From Chlamydiota bacterium (GTDB lineage Bacteria; Chlamydiota; Chlamydiia; Chlamydiales; JAAKFR01): 43,413 nt of DNA. Every line of letters begins with the position of its first letter. Position 1 is the stretch's first letter. Positions 8,919 through 15,436 of the stretch are shown piece by piece. The stretch lies in NCBI GenBank assembly GCA_013287335.1, contig JABDDZ010000008.1, forward strand, positions 1 to 43,413, in the 5' to 3' direction. Made by a program: the position numbers and the translations under genes. The notes under the pieces were generated by a model. It ran no database searches. It was not told the DNA's origin and saw nothing but the letters and a program-made list of their open reading frames with translations.

Positions 8919-8986
8919 AAAAAAAAACCATCCCTTGGGAGGATGGCCTCTTTTGTTAGATCTGAATAAAACATTTTTTGCTTCAT
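8915..8986 (-). CDS. Candidate 23-aa leader peptide of the pyr operon
   Basis: A short frame starts ATG AAG CAA AAA ATG, runs through the attenuator hairpin and its T-run, ends in GFFL, and stops at a TGA that overlaps the carA ATG (ATGA). The layout resembles the E. coli pyrBI leader, where a ribosome close behind RNA polymerase stops the terminator from folding. The first ATG is only a few bases after the expected transcription start and has no Shine-Dalgarno sequence, so it would be leaderless; a second in-frame ATG lies at 8974. Translation is inferred from layout alone. Confidence 0.4.
   Translation of the reverse strand: MKQKMFYSDLTKEAILPRDGFFL
8919..8954 (-). terminator. Terminator-like hairpin ending at the carA start codon (putative attenuator)
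   Basis: Read on the minus strand: CCATCC (8946-8941), a 7-base loop, GGATGG (8933-8928), then nine T bases (8927-8919), then ATG of carA. The A/G-rich 5' flank (8954-8947) can pair further with the T-run, as in classic intrinsic terminators. The right arm contains the only ribosome-binding-like sequence for carA. The hairpin lies between a good promoter and the gene, not after a gene, so I read it as an attenuator of the pyr operon. On the plus strand its T-run is poor. Confidence 0.7.
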
Positions 8987-8995
8987 TTCGACAAG

Positions 8996-9024
8996 AGTAT
9001 AACCAAAGAAACGTTTCTTTGCAA
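8996..9024 (-). promoter_or_regulatory. Pyr operon promoter with palindromic operator in the spacer
   Basis: On the minus strand: -35 TTGCAA (9024-9019), exactly 17 bp, -10 TATACT (9001-8996). The spacer is almost filled by the perfect 18-bp palindrome CAAAGAAACGTTTCTTTG (9004-9021), which overlaps the end of the -35. A dimeric repressor bound here would block RNA polymerase. Expected start of transcription is near 8989, giving a leader of about 70 nt before carA. The match to sigma70 consensus is good; the regulator is unknown. Confidence 0.72.
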
Positions 9025-9094
9025 GGACGCTTTTTTCTTAATGACTTTTTAATAATGAAAAAGTAGAATTTTACGCAATTAGGGGGTAATTTCC

Positions 9095-9442
9095 ATGAGT
9101 AAAGTTACAAATCATTCATTTCCTTCGACTATCTATACAGGCTCAAAGAGCTCTTTAAAATCAGCTTCTTCTGAAAAATATTTTTGTTTTGATACAAATG
9201 GAACAATTTTTAATACCAGAACGTTTCATATTGCCTCCTTCGTAGTAGGTCTTATCCTTGTAGGTATCGGCCTTGCAGGAATAGTAGGAACGGCATTACT
9301 TTTTCCTTATACATCTTCTCTTTCAGATCTCCTCGGCGGCCTAGCATCTTTCCCTTTTGCCATCGGAGGAGTGATGGCCGCGGAGAGCATCTATTATTTT
9401 GCACAAAAGCATTGCTGTAAGCCTAAAAAATTCTCGTGGTAA
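9095..9442 (+). CDS. Candidate inclusion membrane (Inc) protein, 115 aa
   Basis: No enzyme family is recognisable. After a polar N-terminus of about 45 residues there are two long hydrophobic segments (FVVGLILVGIGLAGIVGTALLF and roughly LASFPFAIGGVMAAESIYYF) separated by a short loop with Pro and Ser, then a short basic tail with Cys and Lys. This bilobed hydrophobic hairpin is the hallmark of chlamydial Inc proteins, which type III secretion inserts in the inclusion membrane with both ends facing the host cytosol. There is no cleavable signal peptide. AGGGGG lies about 9 nt before the ATG. It is divergent from carA and converges on hemH with an 11-bp gap. The Inc assignment is inferred from topology only. 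Confidence 0.62.
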   Translation: MSKVTNHSFPSTIYTGSKSSLKSASSEKYFCFDTNGTIFNTRTFHIASFVVGLILVGIGLAGIVGTALLFPYTSSLSDLLGGLASFPFAIGGVMAAESIYYFAQKHCCKPKKFSW

Positions 9443-9453
9443 ATTTTTTATTG

Positions 9454-10446
9454 TTAGATCTTTTGGCGAATGAGCATGGAATTAGAGGTAGGGGTTGTAT
9501 CGATGAGAATTTGGGTAATAGCCTCTAGCCAATCGGGGCGCCTATTAAAGGCGGGCACCCTATAGGGATTGCAGCCTGCCTCCGCAATAAGAGGCATGTA
9601 GAGTGACTCCACTTCAAAAAGGGTTTCGATATGGTCTGAGGTAAAACTTATGGGGACAAAAACAACGTTTTTCCTTCCCTCATTCCAATTTGCGATATCT
9701 TGGCAGACCTCATCTGTATAGGGACGAAGCCATTCTCCGGGGCCAAACTTGGATTGATAAGAAAGCCTTCCCAGGGCTTTCGGAAAGGCCTCCATCACTT
9801 TTTGATAGCTACTTTCAACCTCAGATTGATAGAGATCCCCGCTTTCTATAAATGTCTTTGGAAGGCCATGCGCTGAAAAGAGTAGAACGACCTCCTCCTC
9901 TTTTAGTTTCTTCTCCAAAAGAGATTCTCGAATAGTGCGTGAAAGAAGCGCAATATAGGCCGGATGGGTTGGATAGGATTTTACCCAGCGCATTTTATGC
10001 AGAACCTCTGGGGGGAGTTTTTTACAAAAAAAGCGTGCGATGCTGCCGGTAGTGGCGTAAGTAAACTGTGGAAACATCGGAAATACTATGATGGTATCCG
10101 CTTGTGCTCGACTGATCTTCTCTAGACTCTGCTTATGGGTTGCGGGGATATAACGATGAAAGGTGATCAGCTCCTCTTGAAGCTTTTCTCGAAGAGCTTG
10201 AGCTATCGACTCTGTATCCTCATATATAGGCGATCTGCCCCCAATTAGCGCATAATCATGGCTGATTTTTACCGCTCGTTTTTTTGCAACTCTCTTAAAT
10301 AAAAGATTGTGAAAAACTTGCGGCAGCTTTGTGCGAATGACATCCTTATCGGTTAAAAGGGCTTCCAAAAAGGAGGGAATCTCAGCAAGCTCCCGCGGGC
10401 CGCCAAAATTAACGAGCAGATAGAGTTTTTTTTGATAGGAGGTCAT
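9454..10446 (-). CDS. hemH: Ferrochelatase
   Basis: Inserts ferrous iron into protoporphyrin IX (or coproporphyrin III in some lineages), the last steps of haem synthesis. Seen: NFGGPRE at the N-terminus, GGRSPIYEDTE, FPMFPQFTYATTGS, the signature LLFSAHGLPKTFIE with catalytic H193, SKFGPGEWLRPYTDE, and VPISFTSDHIETLFEVE with the second metal/porphyrin site. Length (330 aa) is normal for the family. No transmembrane anchor or Cys-rich iron-sulfur tail is evident. No other haem gene is adjacent. The start ATG at 10446 has AGGAG-like sequence within the first codons' upstream context only weakly, and the N-terminus aligns with family starts. Confidence 0.95.
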   Translation of the reverse strand: MTSYQKKLYLLVNFGGPRELAEIPSFLEALLTDKDVIRTKLPQVFHNLLFKRVAKKRAVKISHDYALIGGRSPIYEDTESIAQALREKLQEELITFHRYIPATHKQSLEKISRAQADTIIVFPMFPQFTYATTGSIARFFCKKLPPEVLHKMRWVKSYPTHPAYIALLSRTIRESLLEKKLKEEEVVLLFSAHGLPKTFIESGDLYQSEVESSYQKVMEAFPKALGRLSYQSKFGPGEWLRPYTDEVCQDIANWNEGRKNVVFVPISFTSDHIETLFEVESLYMPLIAEAGCNPYRVPAFNRRPDWLEAITQILIDTTPTSNSMLIRQKI

Positions 10447-10527
10447 GTATGGGAATATCTTCTCTTTTTAGAGAGAAAAATTCAATGCTGCTATATAACT
10501 GTTTGTAAAACTTCTGCTAGAGTAGCC

Positions 10528-11244
10528 ATGAAATACTTTTTTATCCTTTTTCTTCTCTTCTCCCCATTACTTGGGGCCGATTACATAATCGGAGAGGATC
10601 CAACTTTTTATCCCTACAATTTTGAAGAAAAAACCGCTGCTGTAACTGGATACCTTGAAGCGCTAATCCAAGAGATCTCCCAAAAAGAGAAAATAGAGAT
10701 CGAACTTATTCAAATCGGCTCCCTCTCTTTGTTAAATTTTGTAAGTAATAAGGAGCTGGATGGTGCACTAACGACTCTTTCTTCAAGTCATGAAAATCGC
10801 GACGCCTATGACTTCTCCACTCCCCTTCTTAAGCTAGGTCCGCTCCTTGTAGTTAGAAAAAATTCCAAAGTTTCTAATCTTGGTCAACTGAAAGGAAAAA
10901 TCGTGGGCATTAGCCCCTTTGATAATTCTGTTTTCATTGTGCAGAAATACCCCTCTATTATGATGCGGCCTTTCACCACATATCCAACAGCGTTGCGGTC
11001 ATTAATGAAAGGAGAGATCGATGGCGTTCTACTTCCGGCCCTAGGTGCGCATGCCCTTGTCAATAGCTTCCAATTTGGCGGCGCTTTAAAAATCGTCACC
11101 TCACCTCTAAATGAAGAGGGGATTCGTCTCTTAAGCAGAAAAGAAAATGCTGAGGATCTAATAACCCCCTTTAATCGCGCACTTAAATTGTTTAATAAGA
11201 ATGGTTTTCAAAAAAATCTTCAACAAGAGTTTGAAATTTTCTAA
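10528..11244 (+). CDS. Periplasmic solute-binding protein, family 3 (amino-acid type)
   Basis: Likely binding component of a polar amino acid ABC importer, secreted to the periplasm. I start it at ATG 10528, where a signal peptide begins (MKYFFILFLLFSPLLGA); the frame is open 32 codons further upstream but that part overlaps hemH and looks non-coding. The mature part follows the SBP_bac_3 pattern: IGEDPTFYPYNFEE, VTGYLEALIQEI, YDFSTPLLKLGPLLVV, the LKGKIVGISPF hinge, and LMKGEIDGVLLP. No lipobox Cys follows the signal, so it should be soluble. Genes for permease and ATPase are not adjacent, as in chlamydial ArtJ, which it resembles in kind. The substrate cannot be read from sequence. Confidence 0.82.
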   Translation: MKYFFILFLLFSPLLGADYIIGEDPTFYPYNFEEKTAAVTGYLEALIQEISQKEKIEIELIQIGSLSLLNFVSNKELDGALTTLSSSHENRDAYDFSTPLLKLGPLLVVRKNSKVSNLGQLKGKIVGISPFDNSVFIVQKYPSIMMRPFTTYPTALRSLMKGEIDGVLLPALGAHALVNSFQFGGALKIVTSPLNEEGIRLLSRKENAEDLITPFNRALKLFNKNGFQKNLQQEFEIF

Positions 11245-11305
11245 ATAAAAAATTTTTTAAAAGTCCTTGAAAAAAAATTTGTATATTCTTAATGATTAAT
11301 TAATG

Positions 11306-11311
11306 TATAAT
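11306..11311 (+). promoter_or_regulatory. Possible -10 element for the gene at 11353
   Basis: A perfect TATAAT sits 42 bp before the ATG in a very AT-rich stretch containing TTAATGATTAATTAATG. No convincing -35 is present at 16-18 bp. A similar TTAAT/ATTAATTAA stretch precedes the Inc-like gene at 38466. Confidence 0.35.
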
Positions 11312-11352
11312 ACGCTATATTGCTTTTTTTTACATCTAACCAGGAGTTTATC

Positions 11353-12123
11353 ATGAGTGAAGCACCACGTTCCGCCACCAATGGCACCAAGAACCATTGG
11401 TATATAAGTTGCTGTAAAACATCTAAAAGTGAGGCGAAATTAGAAGCCGTTCAAGACGGAGACGAAGGAGAGCTAGAAGTTGTATCCGGGGGTGCGCCCA
11501 AGACCTTTTGTGTAAAATTTGTTGGAGTTCTCATAAATAAAACAACCATATTTTCAGTTGTTGCGCTAGTCGGCTTAGTTGTTACTAGTGCTGGCGGAGT
11601 AGGACTTGCAGCAGCACTTGGTTTTGGTCCCTTAGCAGCTCTTGGAACTCTTCTTGCAACAATTGCCGGCTCAATTGGGGCTACCTCTCTGACTCTCAGT
11701 TCTTTTGTCACAGCCATTGGCGGCGCTTTATTTATTGCAGGTTTGACTTGCATAGCAATCAAATACGTAAGCGCCTACTGCACCCGTAAAAAAGAAGGTG
11801 AAGAAGGCGGGACTGTATTAGAGTTTCCTCTCACAGCCGGAGAGGAAAGTGTTTGGACATCGAAGTTTGCAAGGGAAGCTCAAACTCTAACTTCTACTGA
11901 AAAGCGTGGTAAAATGCTTGAAGTTCTCGGCGCACGTGCAGCCGCCATTGATACTCAAGCACAAGAGGATTCAGGAGATAAGGCTCCAAAAGCTATCCAC
12001 AACATGAGCGTCGTTGAACTCGACGACTATGTAACGCCAGAGCGCTATCAGCAATACTGCAAGGACCTAGCAAAAGATACTGAATCTGATGAAGAAGACG
12101 ACGTAAATCCTACTGCTAAGTAG
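11353..12123 (+). CDS. Candidate Inc protein, 256 aa
   Basis: Function not recognised. The ATG at 11353 follows AGGAG by 7 nt, which decides the start over an upstream one at 11320. A polar N-terminus of about 65 residues precedes a long Gly/Ala-rich hydrophobic block (about 66-145: FSVVALVGLVVTSAGGVGLA, then GPLAALGTLLATIAGSIGAT, then FVTAIGGALFIAGLTCIAI), then a charged C-terminal domain of about 105 residues ending in an acidic cluster (DTESDEEDD). The hydrophobic block could form two hairpins. This topology, without a signal peptide, fits an Inc-type type III effector with a cytosol-exposed tail. Inferred from topology only. Confidence 0.62.
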   Translation: MSEAPRSATNGTKNHWYISCCKTSKSEAKLEAVQDGDEGELEVVSGGAPKTFCVKFVGVLINKTTIFSVVALVGLVVTSAGGVGLAAALGFGPLAALGTLLATIAGSIGATSLTLSSFVTAIGGALFIAGLTCIAIKYVSAYCTRKKEGEEGGTVLEFPLTAGEESVWTSKFAREAQTLTSTEKRGKMLEVLGARAAAIDTQAQEDSGDKAPKAIHNMSVVELDDYVTPERYQQYCKDLAKDTESDEEDDVNPTAK

Positions 12124-12159
12124 TCTTGAAACAAAGTATTATAGCTTGTTTCACTTCTT

Positions 12160-12193
12160 TTTGGAGTGCGGTGACTTGTCACCGTACTCCAAA
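12160..12193. repeat. Near-perfect 34-bp palindrome of the TTTGGAGTGCGGTGAC family
   Basis: Left arm TTTGGAGTGCGGTGAC (12160-12175), two-base centre TT, right arm GTCACCGTACTCCAAA (12178-12193), with one mismatch that still allows G-U pairing. The same arm occurs twice, inverted, at 31389-31495. It lies 36 bp after a gene end and lacks a T-run, so it is a dispersed repeat more than a normal terminator, though it may end transcripts. Confidence 0.75.
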
Positions 12194-12224
12194 CCTATCC
12201 TACCTTTTCTCTTGGGTTTTGTAG

Positions 12225-12374
12225 ATGCGTAAATTTTATGGAACAATTTTCTCTCTACTTTTTTTCTTTTGTCTTATCCTAATTATTGTTACAGCTGTAG
12301 CTTTTAGCCGTCCTTCTAATTCTACAAAAATTGATCCGGCTAAAATTCAGAAAATAAGGCAAAGGACTCCTTGA
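12225..12374 (+). CDS. Small single-span membrane peptide, 49 aa
   Basis: The frame from ATG 12225 encodes a short basic start (MRKFYG), one hydrophobic span (about residues 6-28, rich in Phe, Leu, Ile, Val) and a polar basic tail ending in RQRTP. Its TGA overlaps the TTG start of the next gene, so the two are probably translated together. It could be a small partner subunit of the TauE/SafE-like protein, comparable in size to small assembly proteins of cytochrome cbb3 operons, but I see no specific signature. Moderate confidence that it is coding. Confidence 0.5.
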   Translation: MRKFYGTIFSLLFFFCLILIIVTAVAFSRPSNSTKIDPAKIQKIRQRTP

Positions 12375-13077
12375 GTTTATTTATCTCTCTTCTCCCCATT
12401 TACATCTTTGGAAATCTTCACTGTCTTGGAATGTGCGGCCCTCTTGTTGCGCTTATGGGCAGAAATAGAGGGAAATGGTTCTATCTTCTAGGGAGGGTAT
12501 TGAGCTTTTCCCTTGCAGGCCTCATTGCTGCAGAGCTTGGACTTATTCTAAATGTTTTTCTTGGAACCCTTAAAATTCCTGCCTTTAGTGCTCTTTTTTT
12601 TGGCAGCCTTATCTTGATCGCTGGTCTTTTTGTAGCTTTTAATTTAACGCTTCCCGGGAGAAATATCTTTGCAAAGAAGATGGCCCCCCCTCTACTATGG
12701 CCCCCCTTAGCCAAAAGTTGGCTCTTTTTGGTCTGAAAAATAGTAGAGGGGGAGCTTTCACATTTGGCTTTCTAAGTCTTGCCCTTCCTTGCGGCCAGAC
12801 TGTGATCGTTTTTTCTGCCTGCGCCGTCTTTGGCAGTCCCTCCGTGGGACTTATCAATGGTTGTTTATTTGCACTTTTTACAACTCCCGCATTGATTCTA
12901 GCGATGCATACCATTTCTTTTTTACCGAAGAGCTTTCCCTATAATAAAGTGATGGGACTTCTTTCGGTTTTTGTGGGCTTACTAGCTATGTTGCGAGGTT
13001 TTGCTGAACTCTCCTTGATCTCTCATTGCATTCTAAACCCCAATTCCCCTTCCTCCTACCAGATCGTATTTTTTTAG
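12371..13077 (+). pseudogene. TauE/SafE (UreH-like) membrane transporter, interrupted by a frameshift
   Basis: Two frames together make one roughly 235-aa polytopic protein. The first (12371-12736) begins at TTG with AAGGA about 5 nt upstream and carries the HCLGMCGPLVALM motif of the sulfite exporter TauE/SafE-UreH family near its N-terminus, then two to three membrane spans. The second (to 13077) continues with GGAFTFGFLSLALPCGQT, a second family repeat, and more spans. The switch needs a -1 shift between about 12680 and 12736, where runs of seven and six C occur (ATGGCCCCCCC and TGGCCCCCC). Causes could be a real inactivating indel, a sequencing error in the C-runs, or programmed slippage on C-CCC-CCT. 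Family members in bacteria often accompany cytochrome oxidase assembly or metal handling; role here unknown. Confidence 0.72.
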
Positions 13078-13166
13078 AAATTGACCATTTTTTTTTAAAT
13101 TTCGTTGAAGAAATTATAACCCTTCCATTAACGTTTTCTTTTTGGAATCTTAAATGTAGGTGAAAG

Positions 13167-13802
13167 ATGAAAAAAATTATCATTGCGTTTTTGACATGCT
13201 GCTCTTTGGCATTGCCTCTTATTGCAGCTGCTCCCCCCCACGTTCTAACAGAGATTTATCCGGCCCTTTTTTTGGTTGAAGAGGGAGACGAAATCTTAGA
13301 AAACTTTCCATTGATTCAAGAAAGTGAAGAGGAAAACGAAGTTCTGAGTCCCCATGGCAGCCTTCTCCGCTGGAGGGTATTTAAGCAGAATTTTGGGATG
13401 GAAAAAGTCTCCGTACGTTTCCCTAGAAGTTATGTGGTCAATCAGAGCGAAACAAACATCAACGCACACGCGTACGATCATAATGTCTGTTATACGTTCT
13501 CCGGTTTTTACCCCTCTCTTGGAAATATCAATGCACAGGCATGGTTTGCTGACATGGTTATGTATGCTCAGCATCACACTTTCCGTATGCTTAGCCATGT
13601 CATTTACCATAAGCATGAGGAGAACCACTGGATTCTTGATTATACTGCTCATGATACTTACAATAACATTATCATAAAATCGCATACAGTGGTCACCCCC
13701 TTTAATGGATATACACAGCAGGCGACATATCCTTATGGAAGTTATGAATGTTTTGATCAGTTTGTAGACTCTCTCCATATCCATTGTGATTGTGGCAGCT
13801 AA
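13167..13802 (+). CDS. Secreted protein of unknown function, 211 aa
   Basis: The start is well supported: AGGTGA lies about 4 nt before ATG and the protein opens with a classic signal peptide (MKKIIIAFLTCCSLALPLIAAA, cleavage near residue 21). The mature part (about 190 aa) is rich in His, Tyr, Asn and aromatic residues, with few Lys, and ends in a His/Cys cluster (HIHCDCGS). It contains no domain I recognise; the even mix suggests a folded beta-rich periplasmic or outer-membrane-associated protein. The His-rich stretch YAQHHTFRMLSHVIYHKHEENH could bind metal, which is speculation. It is followed at 35 bp by the hairpin that abuts sthA. Confidence 0.7.
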   Translation: MKKIIIAFLTCCSLALPLIAAAPPHVLTEIYPALFLVEEGDEILENFPLIQESEEENEVLSPHGSLLRWRVFKQNFGMEKVSVRFPRSYVVNQSETNINAHAYDHNVCYTFSGFYPSLGNINAQAWFADMVMYAQHHTFRMLSHVIYHKHEENHWILDYTAHDTYNNIIIKSHTVVTPFNGYTQQATYPYGSYECFDQFVDSLHIHCDCGS

Positions 13803-13836
13803 TTAAATTTTACTTGAGAGTAATTTGTCTTCACAC

Positions 13837-13880
13837 AAAACTCCTGTAATGCATGAATAGAGCATTACAGGAGTTTTTTT
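13837..13880 (+). terminator. Strong hairpin with U-run abutting the sthA start codon
   Basis: Left arm ACTCCTGTAATGC (13840-13852), 9-base loop, perfect right arm GCATTACAGGAGT (13862-13874), T-run to 13880, then the sthA ATG at 13881. Upstream AAA can pair with more of the T-run, giving up to 16 bp. GGAG, the only Shine-Dalgarno sequence of sthA, lies in the right arm 7 nt before the ATG. It may end the upstream transcript, attenuate sthA, block its translation, or all three. Confidence 0.78.
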
Positions 13881-15299
13881 ATGAAATATGAACTCATCGT
13901 TATTGGGTCAGGACCTGCTGGAGAAAAGGCTGCCGTCAAAGCTGCCTACTTTGGGCACAAAGTTGCCCTCATTGAAAAAGAAGTGCAATTCGGAGGAGCT
14001 GGAGTCAATACGGGAACCCTTCCCTCTAAAACTCTTAAAGAGACAGCGCTTTTTTTATCTGGAAAGTATGATAAGGGTCTTTATGGCATCAATCGGGCAA
14101 TTCAAAGAGATGCCTCTCTAGAAGATTTCATGCACCGCAAAAATTTTGTAGTGTCTATCGAATCTGAAGAAGTTAAAAAAAATCTTGAATTGCACCATGT
14201 TGACCTCTACCATGGAAGTGCAAAATTTATTGATAGTAGACACATCCGCATCAGCGGAGCAAAAGAAGAGGTGATTGAAGGGGAGAATATCATCATTGCC
14301 ACAGGTTCCTATCCAGTCAATCCTCCGGAAATTCCTTTTGACCATCTGCGTATTTTAGATTCAGATACAATATTGAATATTCATAGATTTCCTAAATCAA
14401 TAGCTGTCTTGGGTGCTGGAGTTATTGGAGTAGAGTATTCAACGATTTTTGCAACAATGGGAATCCAGGTTTTTCTGATTAATAGAAATGATAAAGTACT
14501 CACATTTATCGACCAGGAGGTCGTAAAATATTTTCTTGAGATCATGAAAAAAGATAAGATTGACATCCTTCTTAATAAAAAGGTTTTATCGATTAAAGCT
14601 CCCGACCCTACTTGTTCTCATTCGGCTGAAGAGCTGATCGATATTAAGCTCGATAGTGGAGAGGTATTGCATGTGGATATGCTCCTCTATGCCGCCGGTC
14701 GCAATGGAAGCACAAAGGAGCTTGATCTTCATAAAGTCAATATTGAAGTAGATAAACGAGAGTGCATTCCTGTTAACTCAAAGTATCAAACCGTGGTCCC
14801 AAATATTTACGCTGTAGGGGATTGCATTGGATTTCCCGCCCTTGCCTCCACAAGCATGGATCAGGGACGCGTTGCTGTTGCCCATATCTTTGGAACGAAA
14901 GATCTTGAAAATATTGCTCCTGTTCTTCCCTATGGTATATACTCAGTTCCGGAAATCTCAACTGCAGGCATGACCGAAGAGGAGGCGAAGACTAAGCAAA
15001 TTTCTTATTGCAAAGGGATTGCCAAATATAAAGATATGCCTCGAGGGATGATCATGGGAGCCGAAGAAGGCTTTTTAAAGCTCCTCTTTACAAAGGATGA
15101 TCTTATTATTCGAGGAGTTCATATTGTTGGTCCCCTTGCTACAGAACTTGTTCATCATGGTCTTGAACTCATCGAAGAAGAAAAAACCTTGATGGATGTA
15201 ATAGGAAAAGTTTATAACTTCCCAACCTATCATGATCTATATAAGTATGCAGCCTATGATGGTCTTGGAAATCTCTCAGGTCATAAGATTAAACTATGA
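13881..15299 (+). CDS. sthA: Soluble pyridine nucleotide transhydrogenase (Si-specific)
   Basis: Flavoprotein that exchanges hydride between NADPH and NAD in the cytoplasm. The two-nucleotide-domain disulfide reductase fold is plain: FAD motif GSGPAG (9-14), NAD motif GAGVIGVEY mid-protein, VGDCIGFPALAS for the second FAD contact, and the C-terminal dimerisation domain. Where lipoamide dehydrogenase has C-x4-C this protein reads GGAGVNTGTLPSK, so both redox Cys are missing; this excludes lipoamide dehydrogenase or glutathione reductase and fits the SthA group, which needs no disulfide. Length 472 aa is usual for SthA. Its start lies directly after a hairpin-U-run, so expression may be regulated in the leader. 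Monocistronic, with a strong palindrome after it. Confidence 0.88.
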   Translation: MKYELIVIGSGPAGEKAAVKAAYFGHKVALIEKEVQFGGAGVNTGTLPSKTLKETALFLSGKYDKGLYGINRAIQRDASLEDFMHRKNFVVSIESEEVKKNLELHHVDLYHGSAKFIDSRHIRISGAKEEVIEGENIIIATGSYPVNPPEIPFDHLRILDSDTILNIHRFPKSIAVLGAGVIGVEYSTIFATMGIQVFLINRNDKVLTFIDQEVVKYFLEIMKKDKIDILLNKKVLSIKAPDPTCSHSAEELIDIKLDSGEVLHVDMLLYAAGRNGSTKELDLHKVNIEVDKRECIPVNSKYQTVVPNIYAVGDCIGFPALASTSMDQGRVAVAHIFGTKDLENIAPVLPYGIYSVPEISTAGMTEEEAKTKQISYCKGIAKYKDMPRGMIMGAEEGFLKLLFTKDDLIIRGVHIVGPLATELVHHGLELIEEEKTLMDVIGKVYNFPTYHDLYKYAAYDGLGNLSGHKIKL

Positions 15300-15354
15300 A
15301 AAAATTTACTACCCTCGACTTTAGGAATTTTACTTTTAACCCCTTAATTCAGAG

Positions 15355-15380
15355 TCGGGTTTGCCCGCGGGCAAACCCGA
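15355..15380 (+). terminator. Perfect 26-bp palindrome, terminator of sthA
   Basis: Arms TCGGGTTTGCCCG and CGGGCAAACCCGA form a GC-rich stem, followed by TTCTTTATTTT. It sits 55 bp after the sthA stop and before the opp genes. The fold needs a small loop at the centre (about 4 nt unpaired), leaving 11 bp. Confidence 0.75.
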
Positions 15381-15436
15381 TTCTTTATTTTGATTGGCTA
15401 TAGATTTTTGCGTATTAGGGATCTTAGGAAATAAGA

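Noticed and set aside
8919-8990. PyrR-type RNA binding site in the carA leader
   Set aside because: I could not find the conserved PyrR loop sequence, and no pyrR gene is in the window.
13296-13784. 162-codon frame antisense to the secreted protein gene
   Set aside because: The plus-strand gene has a signal peptide and ribosome site; the antisense frame has neither.
13881-15299. Lipoamide dehydrogenase (E3) as identity
   Set aside because: Both redox Cys positions are non-Cys (GAGVNTGT), which fits SthA instead.
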